A stretch of DNA of 64,000 bases, from the NCBI GenBank assembly GCA_022266195.1, contig WHVY01000007.1:682001-746000 (forward strand). The letters run 5' to 3'. This document shows, one piece after another, positions 21,856 through 34,600 of this stretch. The notes beneath the pieces are model-generated. The model did not search any database. It worked only from the letters and a program-made list of their open reading frames with translations, and was not told the DNA's origin. A program made the translations under genes and the position numbers. The first letter of the stretch is position 1. Each line of letters starts with the position of its first letter. This DNA comes from Tetranychus cinnabarinus (taxonomy: Eukaryota; Arthropoda; Arachnida; Trombidiformes; Tetranychidae).

Positions 21856-24800
21856 TGAGCCACTTGTTTGTCTGAGTTTGAAAGAACCTCAATCAACAAA
21901 TTAACTCAATTGAAATAACAAAACATGCAAAGTTTCTTGATTTGCAAAAGTTGACGAATCGCATCAACAGATGTCGCACTATAACACAAAAGTTGTCATT
22001 TTTTGATTTTCTTGTAGTTTAGTAAATTAAATGAATTCAGTTAAAATCAGCTTTTGGTTTTTATTTGTGCTCCAATTTACTGGTGAATGTGCTATTTCAT
22101 TACAAAAATTAGCAATTTGAAAAATGAAATTCAACAATCAAAAAGCAAACCCAAGTCTGAAACAAATGTAATGAAGATTGTTTGTCAAGTTAATTTCAAA
22201 TGGACTGTAATTGTAACTGGAAAATTGTTTTGTCTCTACACTTGAACCACCTAAGCTGATTCAAGATGAAATGGGACGATCTTTCTAGCCAAAGACTAAC
22301 AATTGTAAGAATTAATGGTGAAATTGATAAAAGTGTGAATAAACGACCTGGAAACAAATCAGGAGCTTTGGTGAATTTTAATTGAAACAAATTAATGTAG
22401 TAATTATTACTTTTATAAATTGAAATAAAACTCTTAACTGATCACAGAATGGATAAATCTATGTGATTTCATTAAGTGTTTAGTTTACATTCCTTTTCAG
22501 TTGCACTTTTCCAACATTTGTTATTTTTTTGGTTTTTTTGTGTTTTTTGTTTCCCTTCCCTTTAGACATGTACCTTATTATAAAGTGTATTTACCTTCAG
22601 TGTACCTGGTGGATCTGCTCTTCTTAGTCAGATCCTTTTGAGAGAAACCTATTGCTTTTCCATAACCAGGTGAAACATTAAACATGACTCGTTATGCATA
22701 AATGCTGGATACTTTTGTATTCAATACTTCTTATACTCTTACTTGATCGTAAATTTATAACTTTCTTTTAGTTTTCATTTTTTGGCATTCAAGTTATGCT
22801 TTGTTCATTTGTAATATTAATCGATAATAAAGAATCAGTTGCTAACTGACTAAACCAATAATGTAACATAATTCAAATATTACCAGCTATATGAGCAAAG
22901 GGAAACCATTGAGTTCAGATTGATTTGAAAATGAACCATGCAAACGGTTCAAAATGCTGTTGAGTTTCCATTGTCCGGACTAAAGACAACCGTCTAATCA
23001 AATGATAAAAGAAGAGCAGAAAAGCAAAAATGAAAAGTAAATCCGCATCTGAATTCTGAATCACTGGCAACATCCAATATGAATTAAAGTGGAACCAAAG
23101 CATCACTTTAGTTAACACTATAACTTTCACTGGTTATGGACTGAAATGATGAACACAAAATACTAAATAGATTGTTATTCAGTGATAACTGTCCAAGTTG
23201 TCAAAATGTCTTTTCATTGTCTTTAACCTTTTACAGTTAAAGTTGTCCATTTGAGATATTATTAACATAACCAGAATCGCGAAAAGTGCTATTTCAATAT
23301 ACAATTAAATGTACTTCAATATTGACTATTAAATGCAACATTTAGCATGGATTGAGCAATGAACCCAATTATAAATCTTTGATCAATTATCAAATGAAAT
23401 GAAATTCAAAGCTGATTAAACAAAAAGTATTTCAAGTTGTATTTGAAGGCGTGATCAGAGGAGGTTCAGGGAGTGGATAAGATCGATTAATTTAAGCTCA
23501 ATCACTTAATCATCACCATAAGTACCATCATCCACATCAGCCCATATCAATTTACCATTGATCTTAGTACAAGAGATAAACACTAATTTAATCATTAACC
23601 ATTGAAAGATATAACAAGAATGACAAAAGGCCAACCAACCTAAAAATAACCAGAAAAATCATTCAATTAGATGAGCATTGAATATCCACAGATTCCGTTG
23701 ATGAAACCCAAACCAGAATCGAAACCAAGACAAATCGTAAGCCATTTGAATAAAATTCATTTCAGATTCCAAGTCAATGAATAGGAGAAGCAAAAACACA
23801 ATGAAAATGCAATAATCAGAACCTTGAGCAAAGGCATTGAAGGCGACTCACAACTAAAAAACAATTTTCTAGATTCTGTCTTATCCTTGACTTTTTTGTT
23901 CCTAACTTGTGAACCATTTTAATTGTTGTAAATTGAATCACCTTTTACCAATTTAAAAATGATGAGAACGATGGTGATGATGAAAGATGAAAGATGAACA
24001 AGAGAAGCGAAAAAAAACAAGATGATCCTGAAAATTAAATTGATACTAAGTTATAGACGGAATGATGACTGGGCGTGATACAGATAGGAACCTTTATCCT
24101 TATCATTATATCAATTTCATTTTTCATGGGCCAATGTTTTGTTCAATTCAATTTCTTATCATTATCAATGGAATCAGACAAAACTTTCTTTTTTCTCAAC
24201 CATTCTTCTTATTCTTCTGTTGAAAAATTTACCTTGATTTTTGCCTCTTTTCATCTTCTTCTTCATAATCATATTATTGTTTAAACTTTTATAGGTATTT
24301 TTGTGTTCAATTTTCTCATCATCATTATCATGAAACTTTAATTTTCAGATCAATATTATGATGATAATGATGATGAATAAATAACTTTATGGTTGAAAGA
24401 TTTTTGATGAAAGAAACTTGATTATATTAAATTGAGTTTCAAAAAGGGTAATCATGAAACATCGAGAAAAGAAAATTGTTTTTTTTCTTCTCTTCTTCTC
24501 TTTTCGCCATTCCTTGGGTTTTCAACCATTTTTAGGGTCAAAAGTTACGCTAAAATTATCATCATCATCATTATCAAAGGTCTATCATCACCTTAATTTG
24601 GTTTATTATTTACATTTCAAGAAATAACAAGAAGAAGAACAAAGAATTTTTGCAAATTTCCTCCAATTTTTATCTTCACCTAATGGTCTAGTTGGCCAAT
24701 TTGTGGTTCCAAAGGTATTTTACCTGATGATCACTTACTGGCCCAAACCGTTGATTATATGTATCGCTGACCGCTAACGATGTTTAACTAAAATGACCTT

Positions 24801-27610
24801 TACCTTTACCCACTTTAACCCATATTATTGAATATTAACCCGGATGTTATCAGCCAATTTCAACATCATCATCATCAACATTCCTAGCATTTCAATATTT
24901 CCTGTCACAGGAATTGTCATTTGCTGACACATTTCGCAAAAATCATTTCTTTAATATCAAATTATCAATTCGAGATGAGCAAAGAAAATCTTTTTTTTCT
25001 ATTCTGTCCTGTTTCTTCTGTTCAAAAGACTGGCATTTGAATCACGATCAGAAGATATTGTTATTTTTTTTCTTGGTGTTACCTGCAATCATCTTTATCT
25101 TCATTTCAAGTATAAGTTGTGGGTTACCTTTAGATCTCTTTTTTTGCTGCCTTTCTTCTTCTTCTTCTTTATGTTTGTATGATTTTTGTTTAGGAGTTGT
25201 TTTTGTTGCTGTTGTTGGCGGAGTGAAGGCAATATTTGACTCAATATATGTGACTGTTGATGATTAGATGAGGCTGACAGAGTATCAATTAACTGCAACT
25301 TTTGATTCACAGGCAAATCATATAAACTATAATTTAAGGTTCAGTTAAACATATACTTTTTTTACTTCAATTGAATGAAGAGCGAGAGAGAGAGAGGAGA
25401 AGAAAAAAACTCTATGTTTAACAAAAATGTGATCCTTCTTTTTTCTTAACCTTTACTTTTCATCCTCATCCCCATTATCATCAACATAATCATCATTCTC
25501 ATCGTCATTCTCAAACTTTCTGTCTTTTCCTTTTTCAGGCTCAATTTTTGCTCTTGTCAAAGACAAAAGATTCAATGGATTCAACTTGTCTTTTGTATCC
25601 AGTCTACCTTTCATCAAATCTGTTCAGTTTAGAGACAAAAACCAAAATCGAATTGAAATTTACTTTTCCTAAATCATTAATCAGTTTTTTCATCTACAAT
25701 ATAATGGGTCAGAGGATCCATTGCCGATATCAAAGTGGGCAAAGAAATTTGCTCTCATCACGATCAAAAGCTTGAAAAGTCAACCCGACTCACAAGTATC
25801 AAATATGAGTGAACCAAAACTATTTTCTTTGTACTTTTATATTTTCCAAAACGTGCTTTTAGCGCTATGAAATGAGGAAAATTGCAAAAACTCTAAATAA
25901 CGGAAATGGCTTTTCGACCTCTGCTGGCCTCGAATCCTATCTCAATTCATAAAAATGTCTTGAATTGCTCATATTTTCAAGAACACGTTTTCGAGATTCG
26001 TAGACAAAAAAGTTGAGGAATCGATTCAGTTATGATCGCTTTATAAGTCGCTTCGCTCGTTTCGACGATAAATTTTTAATGTTGCATGATTTGACAGAAG
26101 ATTTCAAATATAAATTCTGGACAAACATTTCTTTTATTGGTGTGAATCGAAGTCTTGAAAAAATCAAATCAATGAAGGAAATTGCAAAATCAACCAATTT
26201 TATTTCCAAACTCAATGCGAACAAAATCATTCATCATGAATTCAATGTTGACTGATTAGACTGAAAATTGAGCAACTCTCAATTTCATTGATGAGAAAAT
26301 GAAGTTTGGGAAAGAATGGAAATCAATTAGCATGGTTAAGAAAGGGTTGAGTCGCGACACGAAACAATTAACTAGCAACTGTTAAGCCATAATTTTACCT
26401 CCTTCATTACAATAACAAAGGTAAACTGATAATTGAAAAAGCAAAGTCACTGAGAGAGGAAAAAATGAAATGAATTTACCAGCAAAACAAAAACAATGTG
26501 AAGTTGAAAAGTTAATCTCAGGTAACAATTAAGTTTAACTCTTGAGCTAATATTAGTTCCAGTAGGAAGGAAAGGATGAAAATGAATTGTTCAAACTGAA
26601 TGTTGCCTAATTGTGCATATAAACCTGTATCTCTATGGACACAGGTAACAACATGGAATGAAATTAATTACATTTCCATCTATTGACTACCATTGCAAGT
26701 ACGAAGCGCGAAAGCTGCAAAATGAACGTCAAAACAACAGAAAAAAAACATTTTATTCTTATCACATTTATATAAATATCTATATCAAAAATCATTGAAA
26801 CATGAAACTAATAATAATAATGATAATGATGATAACATTTTACGAGTAAAAAATTTATAGAACCATGAAGTTTACATGATTTTCAGTGAAGCTTAACAAT
26901 AATTGAAATTATGAAACTGAATGGGTAAAGCTGGTAAAGAGAAAAGTAAAGTTGAGAGAAAAAAAATGAAATTATTTCTCGATAAGTGATAATACTATTG
27001 AACCTAATTAACTTGATTAGTTTCATCCGGCGTTGAAACTTTTCAAGTTTCAATCCAAGTGGGTGAGTAAAATGAGTAAAACAATTAACCATATTATTAT
27101 AATGTTAATGATGATAATGATTTCTCTTTTTTTGGCCTTTCTTCTCTTGCTTCTTGGTGTAACAAAAAAGATGATAATCATGACTGAAAATAATATCTTT
27201 TCAACTCCTCCTTACCAAGTAGCTATCAACTTTATCTCATTAACATTATCAAGGGTAAACCGAGAGATAACACTTTCACTTGGATTATCACATTTTATCA
27301 TCGCTCAATCCTCAAGCCTGGATTATTGTCTTTCAGTCTCTTTCATCATCAAACGCTTCACTCCTCCTTTTTAACCTCAATCATTACCATTGGTCAAGGC
27401 TTACGCTTTATAATTGCCGTTGAGCACCTTTCCATTGGTTATTTTGAAATAAAAAATTTAACCCAAAATGTTACTCAAAACTGGTGTCTACATGTTTGCA
27501 TGAAGAAATTGTTTATTGGAATCAAATCTATTCACTTTAACAGTGAAATAATCAAATGTTGATTCAGAGGTGAGACAGTTGAACAGCTAAAGTTGAAGCT
27601 GTTTTTGTCG
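21856..27610. other. Gene-poor stretch with simple repeats
   Basis: Hydrophobic or low-complexity open frames here are chance products of T-rich DNA. GA- and ATC/GAT-rich short repeats occur (for example 25381-25402 GAGAGAGAG, 24350-24380 GATGATAATGATG). No relic or gene could be supported. Confidence 0.35.
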
Positions 27611-27616
27611 GTTAGA

Positions 27617-27636
27617 TTAGGTTAGGTTAGGTTAGG
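27617..27636 (+). repeat. Short interstitial TTAGG array (4 units)
   Basis: Four perfect TTAGG units, the canonical arthropod telomere repeat, lie inside ordinary AT-rich DNA. The sequence after it (CTAAATCGGTTGAT..GATT) resembles that after the second array at 27816, so the pair looks like an old tandem duplication. Confidence 0.8.
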
Positions 27637-27815
27637 CTAAATCGGTTGATTTAGATTGCGATTAATCATTACTAATCAGGTTCAACTCAGCAGATTGAAA
27701 GAGATAGCTCTTTGTCTCAACGTTGTTATCAGTTGATCTGAATGACACTTTGCATCACAAGTTCAATTTTGACATAGAATTGGTTAAATTTTTTAAACCA
27801 TAACTGATGTTAAGA

Positions 27816-27885
27816 TTAGGTTAGGTTTGGTTAGGTTAGGTTTGGTTAGGTTAGGTTTGGTTAGGTTAGGTTTGGTTAGGTTAGG
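27816..27885 (+). repeat. Interstitial telomere-like array, 15 bp higher-order unit
   Basis: Four copies of the 15-mer TTAGGTTAGGTTTGG followed by two TTAGG units. Every third pentamer is TTTGG, so the array grew by amplifying a mutated trimer rather than by telomerase alone. It is flanked by TTAAATCGGTGGATGCAGATT, related to the flank of the first array. Confidence 0.85.
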
Positions 27886-30239
27886 TTAAATCGGTGGATG
27901 CAGATTCTGATTAAACTGTCCAATAATTGGTTTCATCTGGCAAATTGAAAAAGTAAACCTTTTTGTCATAATGTGCTATGATGAGACATGTTATTATTAT
28001 CAGAAGTTTTGGTTTGAAGCCGAATTGGTTCTGTTTCGTCGATGCAGTTCCATGTTTAAAAAAACCAGATTTGCACGAATTAATTGCTTCAAAACTTATT
28101 AGTCAAGCAAATATGAAAATACAATTTGTACAAAATGCAATTAAAAATTGTTCAGTTGTAGTTGCGCTCGCAATTATTGCTTTTCAGAGGACAATTAATT
28201 CTCGATCCTCACCTGATAAACTGTATCAAAGTTAGTTTAAAATAAACGTTTATTGCCTGTGTTGATGTGAGATTGATTCAGTTTGGGTTAGCAATTAAGT
28301 TGAACTTTGAAACAAAGTTATGGCAATTGGTTCATTTTATTATCAAATTAGTTAAATGATTGCTCAAAAATTCAAATGAGCCTGACTTATTCAAATGTTG
28401 CAAATGATTGATTCACCTTGAAAGAAAACGTTGTCTTATTCAAAACCAGATTTTCGGCTAAACTTATTTTAGCAACTTTCTTTCAATATTAATTTAACTT
28501 CTGATTAAGAAGCTGTTTGCCTGGAATTTAATTTCGTCTTCTATTCTCTGATCATCATATTAATATGCTAATTTTGCTATCACTTTGTCGAGTGTTCATC
28601 AACATGAGACCAAAAAGATATCCAAATTACATCTCCACTCCTTTGGAGTAAAATTTGAATATCAAATGATGATGAGAGTGTTTACGCCGTTAACCAAGTT
28701 GTCCTCTTATTATCATAACATGATTATCACAAATTACACTTAATTAAAGCTTCTCTTGAGGTTTAATTTAATAATGGAAGAAGAAAAGTTTATCAAGTTC
28801 CCAATCTGACCAATAATTTTGTTCAATCAATGAACTTGTTCAATGATTACTTTGAACAAAACAAATGGCCAACAAAGCCAACTGATTACAGTGAATATTA
28901 AACATTTGCAACTCTCAATTGTTGTTACCTTGTTCAAGTTAACCATTAACTTAATCATTATCATTATTAACCATTAGTTGATAGTCATAAATTAGTTGAT
29001 TATGGTGAAGTGAGGAAAGAGTGAACAAAAGCGTTTTAACCAAAAAATGAGAAAAAAGCGTAAAAAGAATGAGTTTTGAAACGGGAAAAGACGGTAAAAA
29101 GATGTTTCTCTCAATGAGAGTTCTAATAATACAGTTACTAGTTGACCAGTGAAAGGGTAAAATTGAACATAATTAAAGACAAAAGGTTCGACTGGAAGCG
29201 CAATTTGCAAAATTGCTTGAAAAAGAAGGCGATTATTTGGAATCGTTTTGCAGCGGAAGTTGCCAGACACAAAAGTGACTGAACAGACTGAATGCGAAAA
29301 GATGATGAAAAGGTAAGAGGAAATAATGGCCAATTCAAAGGTAGTTTCAAAAATAAATAGTTTTGTTGGATTCATCATATGCAAAATAGAAACTAATGAG
29401 ATTCTCTTCTGTCTTTTACCTTCTAGACTTTGGCCATCTTTTTCCCCATTTTATTTAAATCTTTTTTTTGCTTCTTCTGATCCAGCTTTTTGACTCTCAC
29501 AGGCTGCTTTTGCCGTTCAAGGCACATCAAGTTAGTTAGGTCAAAATGAGGCCAACGTAATGATGGAGAGTTTTACAAACAATTTGCTGTTTCTTTTTTG
29601 TAACTTTGTCTATCCATTAAGTCGACCCTGCCACTTCTCATCATCTTCATCTTTCTTCTTCTTCTTTCATCACTAGAACGATTTGCCTGGCTGATTTAAC
29701 GACCCAACCTTCAGATCCCATTGGTTATTATTATACTCAGAGTATTATTATTATCATCATCATTATCATTATTATTATTATTATTAAATATCGTCATTAA
29801 AATTGATATTTGGCTAGTCTTGAACCAGATTATCAATTGGGATTATTAAAATATTTTCATTCTTTCGCTGCGTTTCCTCAATTGAGACAAAAATCAATTC
29901 CATTTGTATTAACAACTCACCAATGATTGGCTATAAACAAACATGAAAACCAATTCTTGAACAATTTTCAAAAAGAGTCAAGTGAAAAAAATTTTTGAGT
30001 CAAGAGTTGGCACTTTGTTTATCAAGTTTATTTGTTGTGTTATACAAGATTAGGAAAAATATTCACGTTCCATGAACATAAAGTAACATGTGATTGAAAC
30101 ATGGAAGTTAATCTTCGAAATTTAATCGATTTCATAGATTCTAATCATTAATATAAAAAATTTTCATATTCTTTAATGCAATATGGTGGCATTGAGTTAA
30201 AACAAAATTATTGTAAATTGAAATACATTGTGTTAATAT
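27886..30239. other. Gene-poor stretch; UGT 3' flank at its right end
   Basis: No supported gene. A (ATT)n run lies around 29760-29786. At 30057-30090 an inverted copy of the module TGTTCATGGAACGTGAAT lies ~150-180 bp beyond the stop of the inverted UGT, matching its relative position near + strand genes. Confidence 0.4.
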
Positions 30240-31617
30240 TCAAAGTGATTTATTTCGAGCCAGTTGCTCAATGAGCGAGATAACTTTATCTCTTGAATCA
30301 GATTTTTTCAGCTCTTCACTCACTCTAGCAACATTTGAATGAATCTCTTTATTATTGAGCACATCTTCAATGGCTTTCAGTAACTTCTCATCACTAAATT
30401 CATGCAAGTTTAACCTCACACCTAAGCCTAGATCAGCTATTCGTTGCGCATTATCTAGTTGGTCACCAAATTGAGGAATGACTATCAATGGTTTACCAAC
30501 AGCTAGTCCTTCAATCAAAGAATTGGTTCCTCCATGAGTTATGAATAAATCGACTTTGGGTAAAAGAGCAAGTTGATTGATAAATTTCTCTCCCCACATG
30601 TTATCATGGAGCTTGATTGAGTCACCATTACGTCCTGTTGAGACGATGAAACGATGGGGTAAGTTGGCCAATGGGTTTAATATCATGGTCATTAGTTCAG
30701 TTACAGATGAAGCCAGTGATCCCATTGAGACATAGATGAGCTTTCCTGGTTTATCTTTCAGTTTCTCTGGTATTTCAAAGTTCGGTGTTTCTGGTGCTCG
30801 AATGGATGAGTCAAGACAAACCCAGTTTTCTTTCGGTGAACCCAATTCATGATAATCCAATGGACCAGGGAAAATGTAAATTCCTAGCTGCTTTGCATAA
30901 AGCTGGGGTTTATATTCAGCGTCAAACAATTGGAACAATTCCTTTGCTTTCACTATATCATTTTTTTCGGCCTCTTCCTTTAACTTTTGGTATTCAGACC
31001 AAAGCTCAGGTGGATCATGTACTGAATATCCAGAGCCTGCTGGCGGACCACTATACAGATCGAGCGGCGATGATGATTTAATAGGAATCACTGGACATGA
31101 AGCTTTGACCATCCAAGGCATAGGTAAAATATAATCAGCTAAACAGACATCGGGCTTTATCTTCTCAATAATGTTCAACATTGCACAGTTCTCACCTTTA
31201 GCAGATTCAAATAAGAAAGCAGACGTCTCATTATCACCGGACCCAGGTTTCAGAGACTCCTTCAAAATGTCCAAACTTGAAATTCTACGAGTCTTCTCAA
31301 ACTGTTGTGCAAATACTTCAGTAAGATTGGATGGCATTCCAGTCATCATGGGATAATTTTTATCATTGTATTCACACAATGAGATGTAATGAAATCCGTG
31401 CCTTTCAATAGTTTCCTTGTATTCATCAAAATAGGCATAATAAACTTGGTGACCGCGTTTACGAAGAAGTGAACCAATTCCAATGCATGCATTCAAATGG
31501 CCAATGCTGAGAAAATAGAGGAAAAATTTAATAGACGAATAAATTAATCAAAGACTTAGCATAGACTTACCCAATCATTGAAGTTATCAAAACTTTTAAG
31601 CAACTTTTTTCTTCCAT
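30240..31617 (-). CDS. UDP-glycosyltransferase, inverted dispersed member
   Basis: Exon 1 is 31617-31571 and exon 2 is 31506-30240; the 64 bp intron (GTAAGT to TCTCAG) is phase 2. The product is 437 aa, with exon lengths 47 and 1267 identical to those of the gene at 1918. It begins MEEKSCLKVLITSMI, then IGHLNACIGIGSLLRKRGHQ; catalytic His19, HGG 340-342, DQ 364-365. Small deviations are HGGTNSLIEGLAVGKP (others SNS and AGKP). No signal peptide or anchor. It lies 14 kb from the array and on the opposite strand, yet is closest to the genes at the window's left edge, so it was probably moved by an inverted duplication. Likely function is cytosolic sugar conjugation of small lipophilic compounds. 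Confidence 0.95.
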
Positions 31618-31638
31618 TTTCGTTTGATTTCCGAATAC

Positions 31639-31670
31639 AACTGAATCAAACGAAAAATCAGGTTTATATA
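31639..31670 (-). promoter_or_regulatory. TATA box and initiator of the inverted UGT
   Basis: On the - strand TATATAAA (31670-31663) precedes TCAGTT (31644-31639) by 28 bp, leaving a ~25 nt leader before the ATG at 31617. The same pair occurs upstream of the gene at 1918. Confidence 0.5.
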
Positions 31671-34600
31671 GCCATATGCCTGAAAACTAGGTGCTTGAAG
31701 ATTAAGCAAAAAATTACTAATCCTATCGCAGTGATAATTTGGATTAGATAAAATTTCATGGTTATTAGGTGCAACTAGCAAAATGGAGTAAATAATGTTA
31801 TACAATGTTACAGAAACAGTCCAAAGTCGCAAGAAGTGGCTTTATTTTAATAACTCATTATTAGCCGAAAAAATGAAAGATATTAAATTATAAGATAAAA
31901 ATATAAAGTATTATTAATGAATAATGATGATGAAAACTATGTAAAGGGTGTTGCGTTTAATAAGGTGCAATAATCAGTTACCCAAATGAACTTTGGCCTC
32001 AATTTTCTGGAAAATTTTTCAAGAAATTTGTTAATAGCACTAATGGACTCAGTTTTTACGCTTCTTGAAAACCAAAAAATCTCATGTTATTGTTTATTAA
32101 AATCAAATCAACCCGATGTCAATCAACTTGCTTGAATGAGGAAATGATGAAGATTATTCGATGCATCTTTTAGTAACTTACAGATTGAAATACTAACCAC
32201 CTTACTATTTTACTTTATCATAACAAAATAAGTAAATATTCTTCATCAAGAGTTATTCTGGATTGAATTCCCAAGCATCAAAAGTTCTCATTCTGCCCAC
32301 TGACCCAACGTCTTCATCGTTAATGACCTGGATAGAAGATTATGGTCAGTTGCATCCGGGGTTGGGAGTTTTGCATAACTTCATCAGATGCATTGATATC
32401 AATTTTTGATGCTTTTCACGAGCTGAGCAATTCAAAGTCAGGTTAAATTGAAATTATTTTCTGCAAAACTCAATGTTGAATCAATATTTACCTTTCCTAT
32501 TCAATTGTAAAACTTGACGCAAGTAACTATTTGGAAATTCACTAATTAACCCTTTCAGTTTTGACAACATTAAACTCAACACCAACCTAAAAATGTCTTA
32601 ATGTTTCCCTTGAAGACTTTTCTTGTTTCTTTCTGTTAACTGAAAATTATTCACAAAATGCAAACAAGATATTTACTCACACATATACAAAATACATGTA
32701 CATAAACAATTACACTGAATCATAATAAATCATTGTCAGTCTTACATGATAATTATTATCATCCTCATTGACTAATTACCCATTTTAAGATTTCCATCTA
32801 CTCGTCAGTAGAAGAAGAAGAAAAAAACGACTGAATAAGAGAAATGAAGAAGAAAAAAAGAACAAGAAAAAAAGGTAAAACATGTCCACTCCTTATCCAT
32901 CAGCTGAGTGTTACTTTGGTGGTTGCCTCAGGCCTTATTAACTATTCATTTCTATGAACATCTACTAGAATGCTGATGATCAAGATAAGACAAGAAAAGA
33001 CTTTGACTTGTGAATGTTAAATAAGGTGTAAAAGGAAGCTGAAACCTCCCAAGAAGTTAACATGATTGTCAAAATTGAAAGCTCAAAATCAATTCAAGAT
33101 TCAAAAAAAGAACAAAATTTTTATCGAAAAATTTCCTTCAACAGACTTCGAGTTGACCAAAAAATCAACTCACAGCTTTGGCCAACCATAAGCAAGACTC
33201 AACCTGACTCGATGCCTCATTAGGTTGACAAACAACATCAACAACTGCGTCTCTTCTGTAAGCTTTGAAACTCATTTTAAAATTTGTCATTTCTTGTGAA
33301 TCTATTTTTTCTTGTTTCATTTTTGGCGTGAAAGAAAAGCAAAAAAACCTCTTTTCCCGTGCAAACTCATGTTCATCATGTAATTGAACCTATTATAATA
33401 GCAATCATAATTATCATTATTACAATTGCAATGGTAACGCTTGTCTGCTCATGGTTACTGGTAGGAACATAAAAAACAAAACAAAAGGTGCTTTTGGCTT
33501 TTGTTGACTTCATTTTACTTTACAGCGAAAAAATGGATTCATCTTTTTTTTCCTGAAAATCAAATTTGAATTTTCATCTAATCAGAGTTTCAATGTTCAT
33601 ATTGAAATGGTTTGATGGCAAATTGTTGGTAAATATTTGTCCAGGTTTAAACTATAATTAGGTTAACCAAAAGCTGAAAGTATAAACAGTAAAAAGTAAG
33701 TTATGAACCAAAAAAAAGAAGAGGAACCAAAATTTAAAAAGGTAACCATGATGATGGAAAGGAGGAGTTTGATGATGAAACAAGTCTTGGTTTTACCTTT
33801 GATGATCAGTGATGATGATAACGCCTTCAATTGAGCTTGTTTCGATGCTTAACCAATAAAGATGAAGATGAAAGTGATAATTAAAAGACGAGAAGATGTT
33901 GATGAGAATTAATTTTCAACTCTTTTCTTTGTTCTGTAACTGTTTTGTTTCACTGATTTAGCATGGAAATGGATTCAATGATATTTTGCTTGTTTCACCA
34001 GCTTTGCATGTTTAAAGTCATTAGTCAAAATTCAATTGATTTTCATTCAATTATCAATTTTGAGCTCATCACTGGCATCAACCTGGTTCCAGGTTGACGA
34101 ATGGGAAATTTTGATGGAATCCAGAAAAGTAGCCAATTTTGGCGTTGAAGCAAATTGAGTTGATTGTCAAGTTGACATTGAGAATGAATTTTTGAACTTA
34201 CCTTTTCTTTTTTTCAACCTTTTTCTCTCTTTCTTCCCTCTGTCTCTCTCATGAGAAAGGACATAATTGACATTCAAGTTATTCACCTTGCAATGAAAGA
34301 AACATCAACATAATTATAGTTCGATTTGTTGTTGTCTTAAGGAAAGCCTGAAGCATTTTACTAACTAAATGTAATCTAATATAATGTATTATAACCCATC
34401 AACAGTATTTTTGGTACTTTTTTTATTTCCATCAAAAACCATTTTCACTATTTACATCAATTCAAAGTTCACAGCGACATTTTTGTTTGGCCTTTTTGTT
34501 TTTCTGCGCACAATTTGTCCAAGTATCATTATCATTATTATTATTACTATTATCATTATTATGCTTATTAAATAATATCACTGGTGTGAGACTGCGACAA

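Noticed and set aside
24914..25267. 117-codon hydrophobic frame with Cys/Ser/Phe runs
   Set aside because: No ATG at its start and driven by T-rich and TCT/TTG simple repeats.
26013..26255. 80-codon frame with mixed composition on both strands
   Set aside because: Overlapping frames of similar length on both strands and no known motif; probably chance or an untraceable relic.
27978..28235. 85-codon frame beginning MMRHVII
   Set aside because: No homology, no supporting splice or promoter signals, located in the telomere-like repeat neighbourhood.
29120..29200. GGTTCGACTGG as a possible tRNA B box
   Set aside because: No A box at proper spacing and no acceptor-stem pairing.
28992..29384. 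130-codon hydrophobic - strand frame
   Set aside because: Composition is that of A-rich DNA read in reverse; no homology, promoter or splice context supports it.
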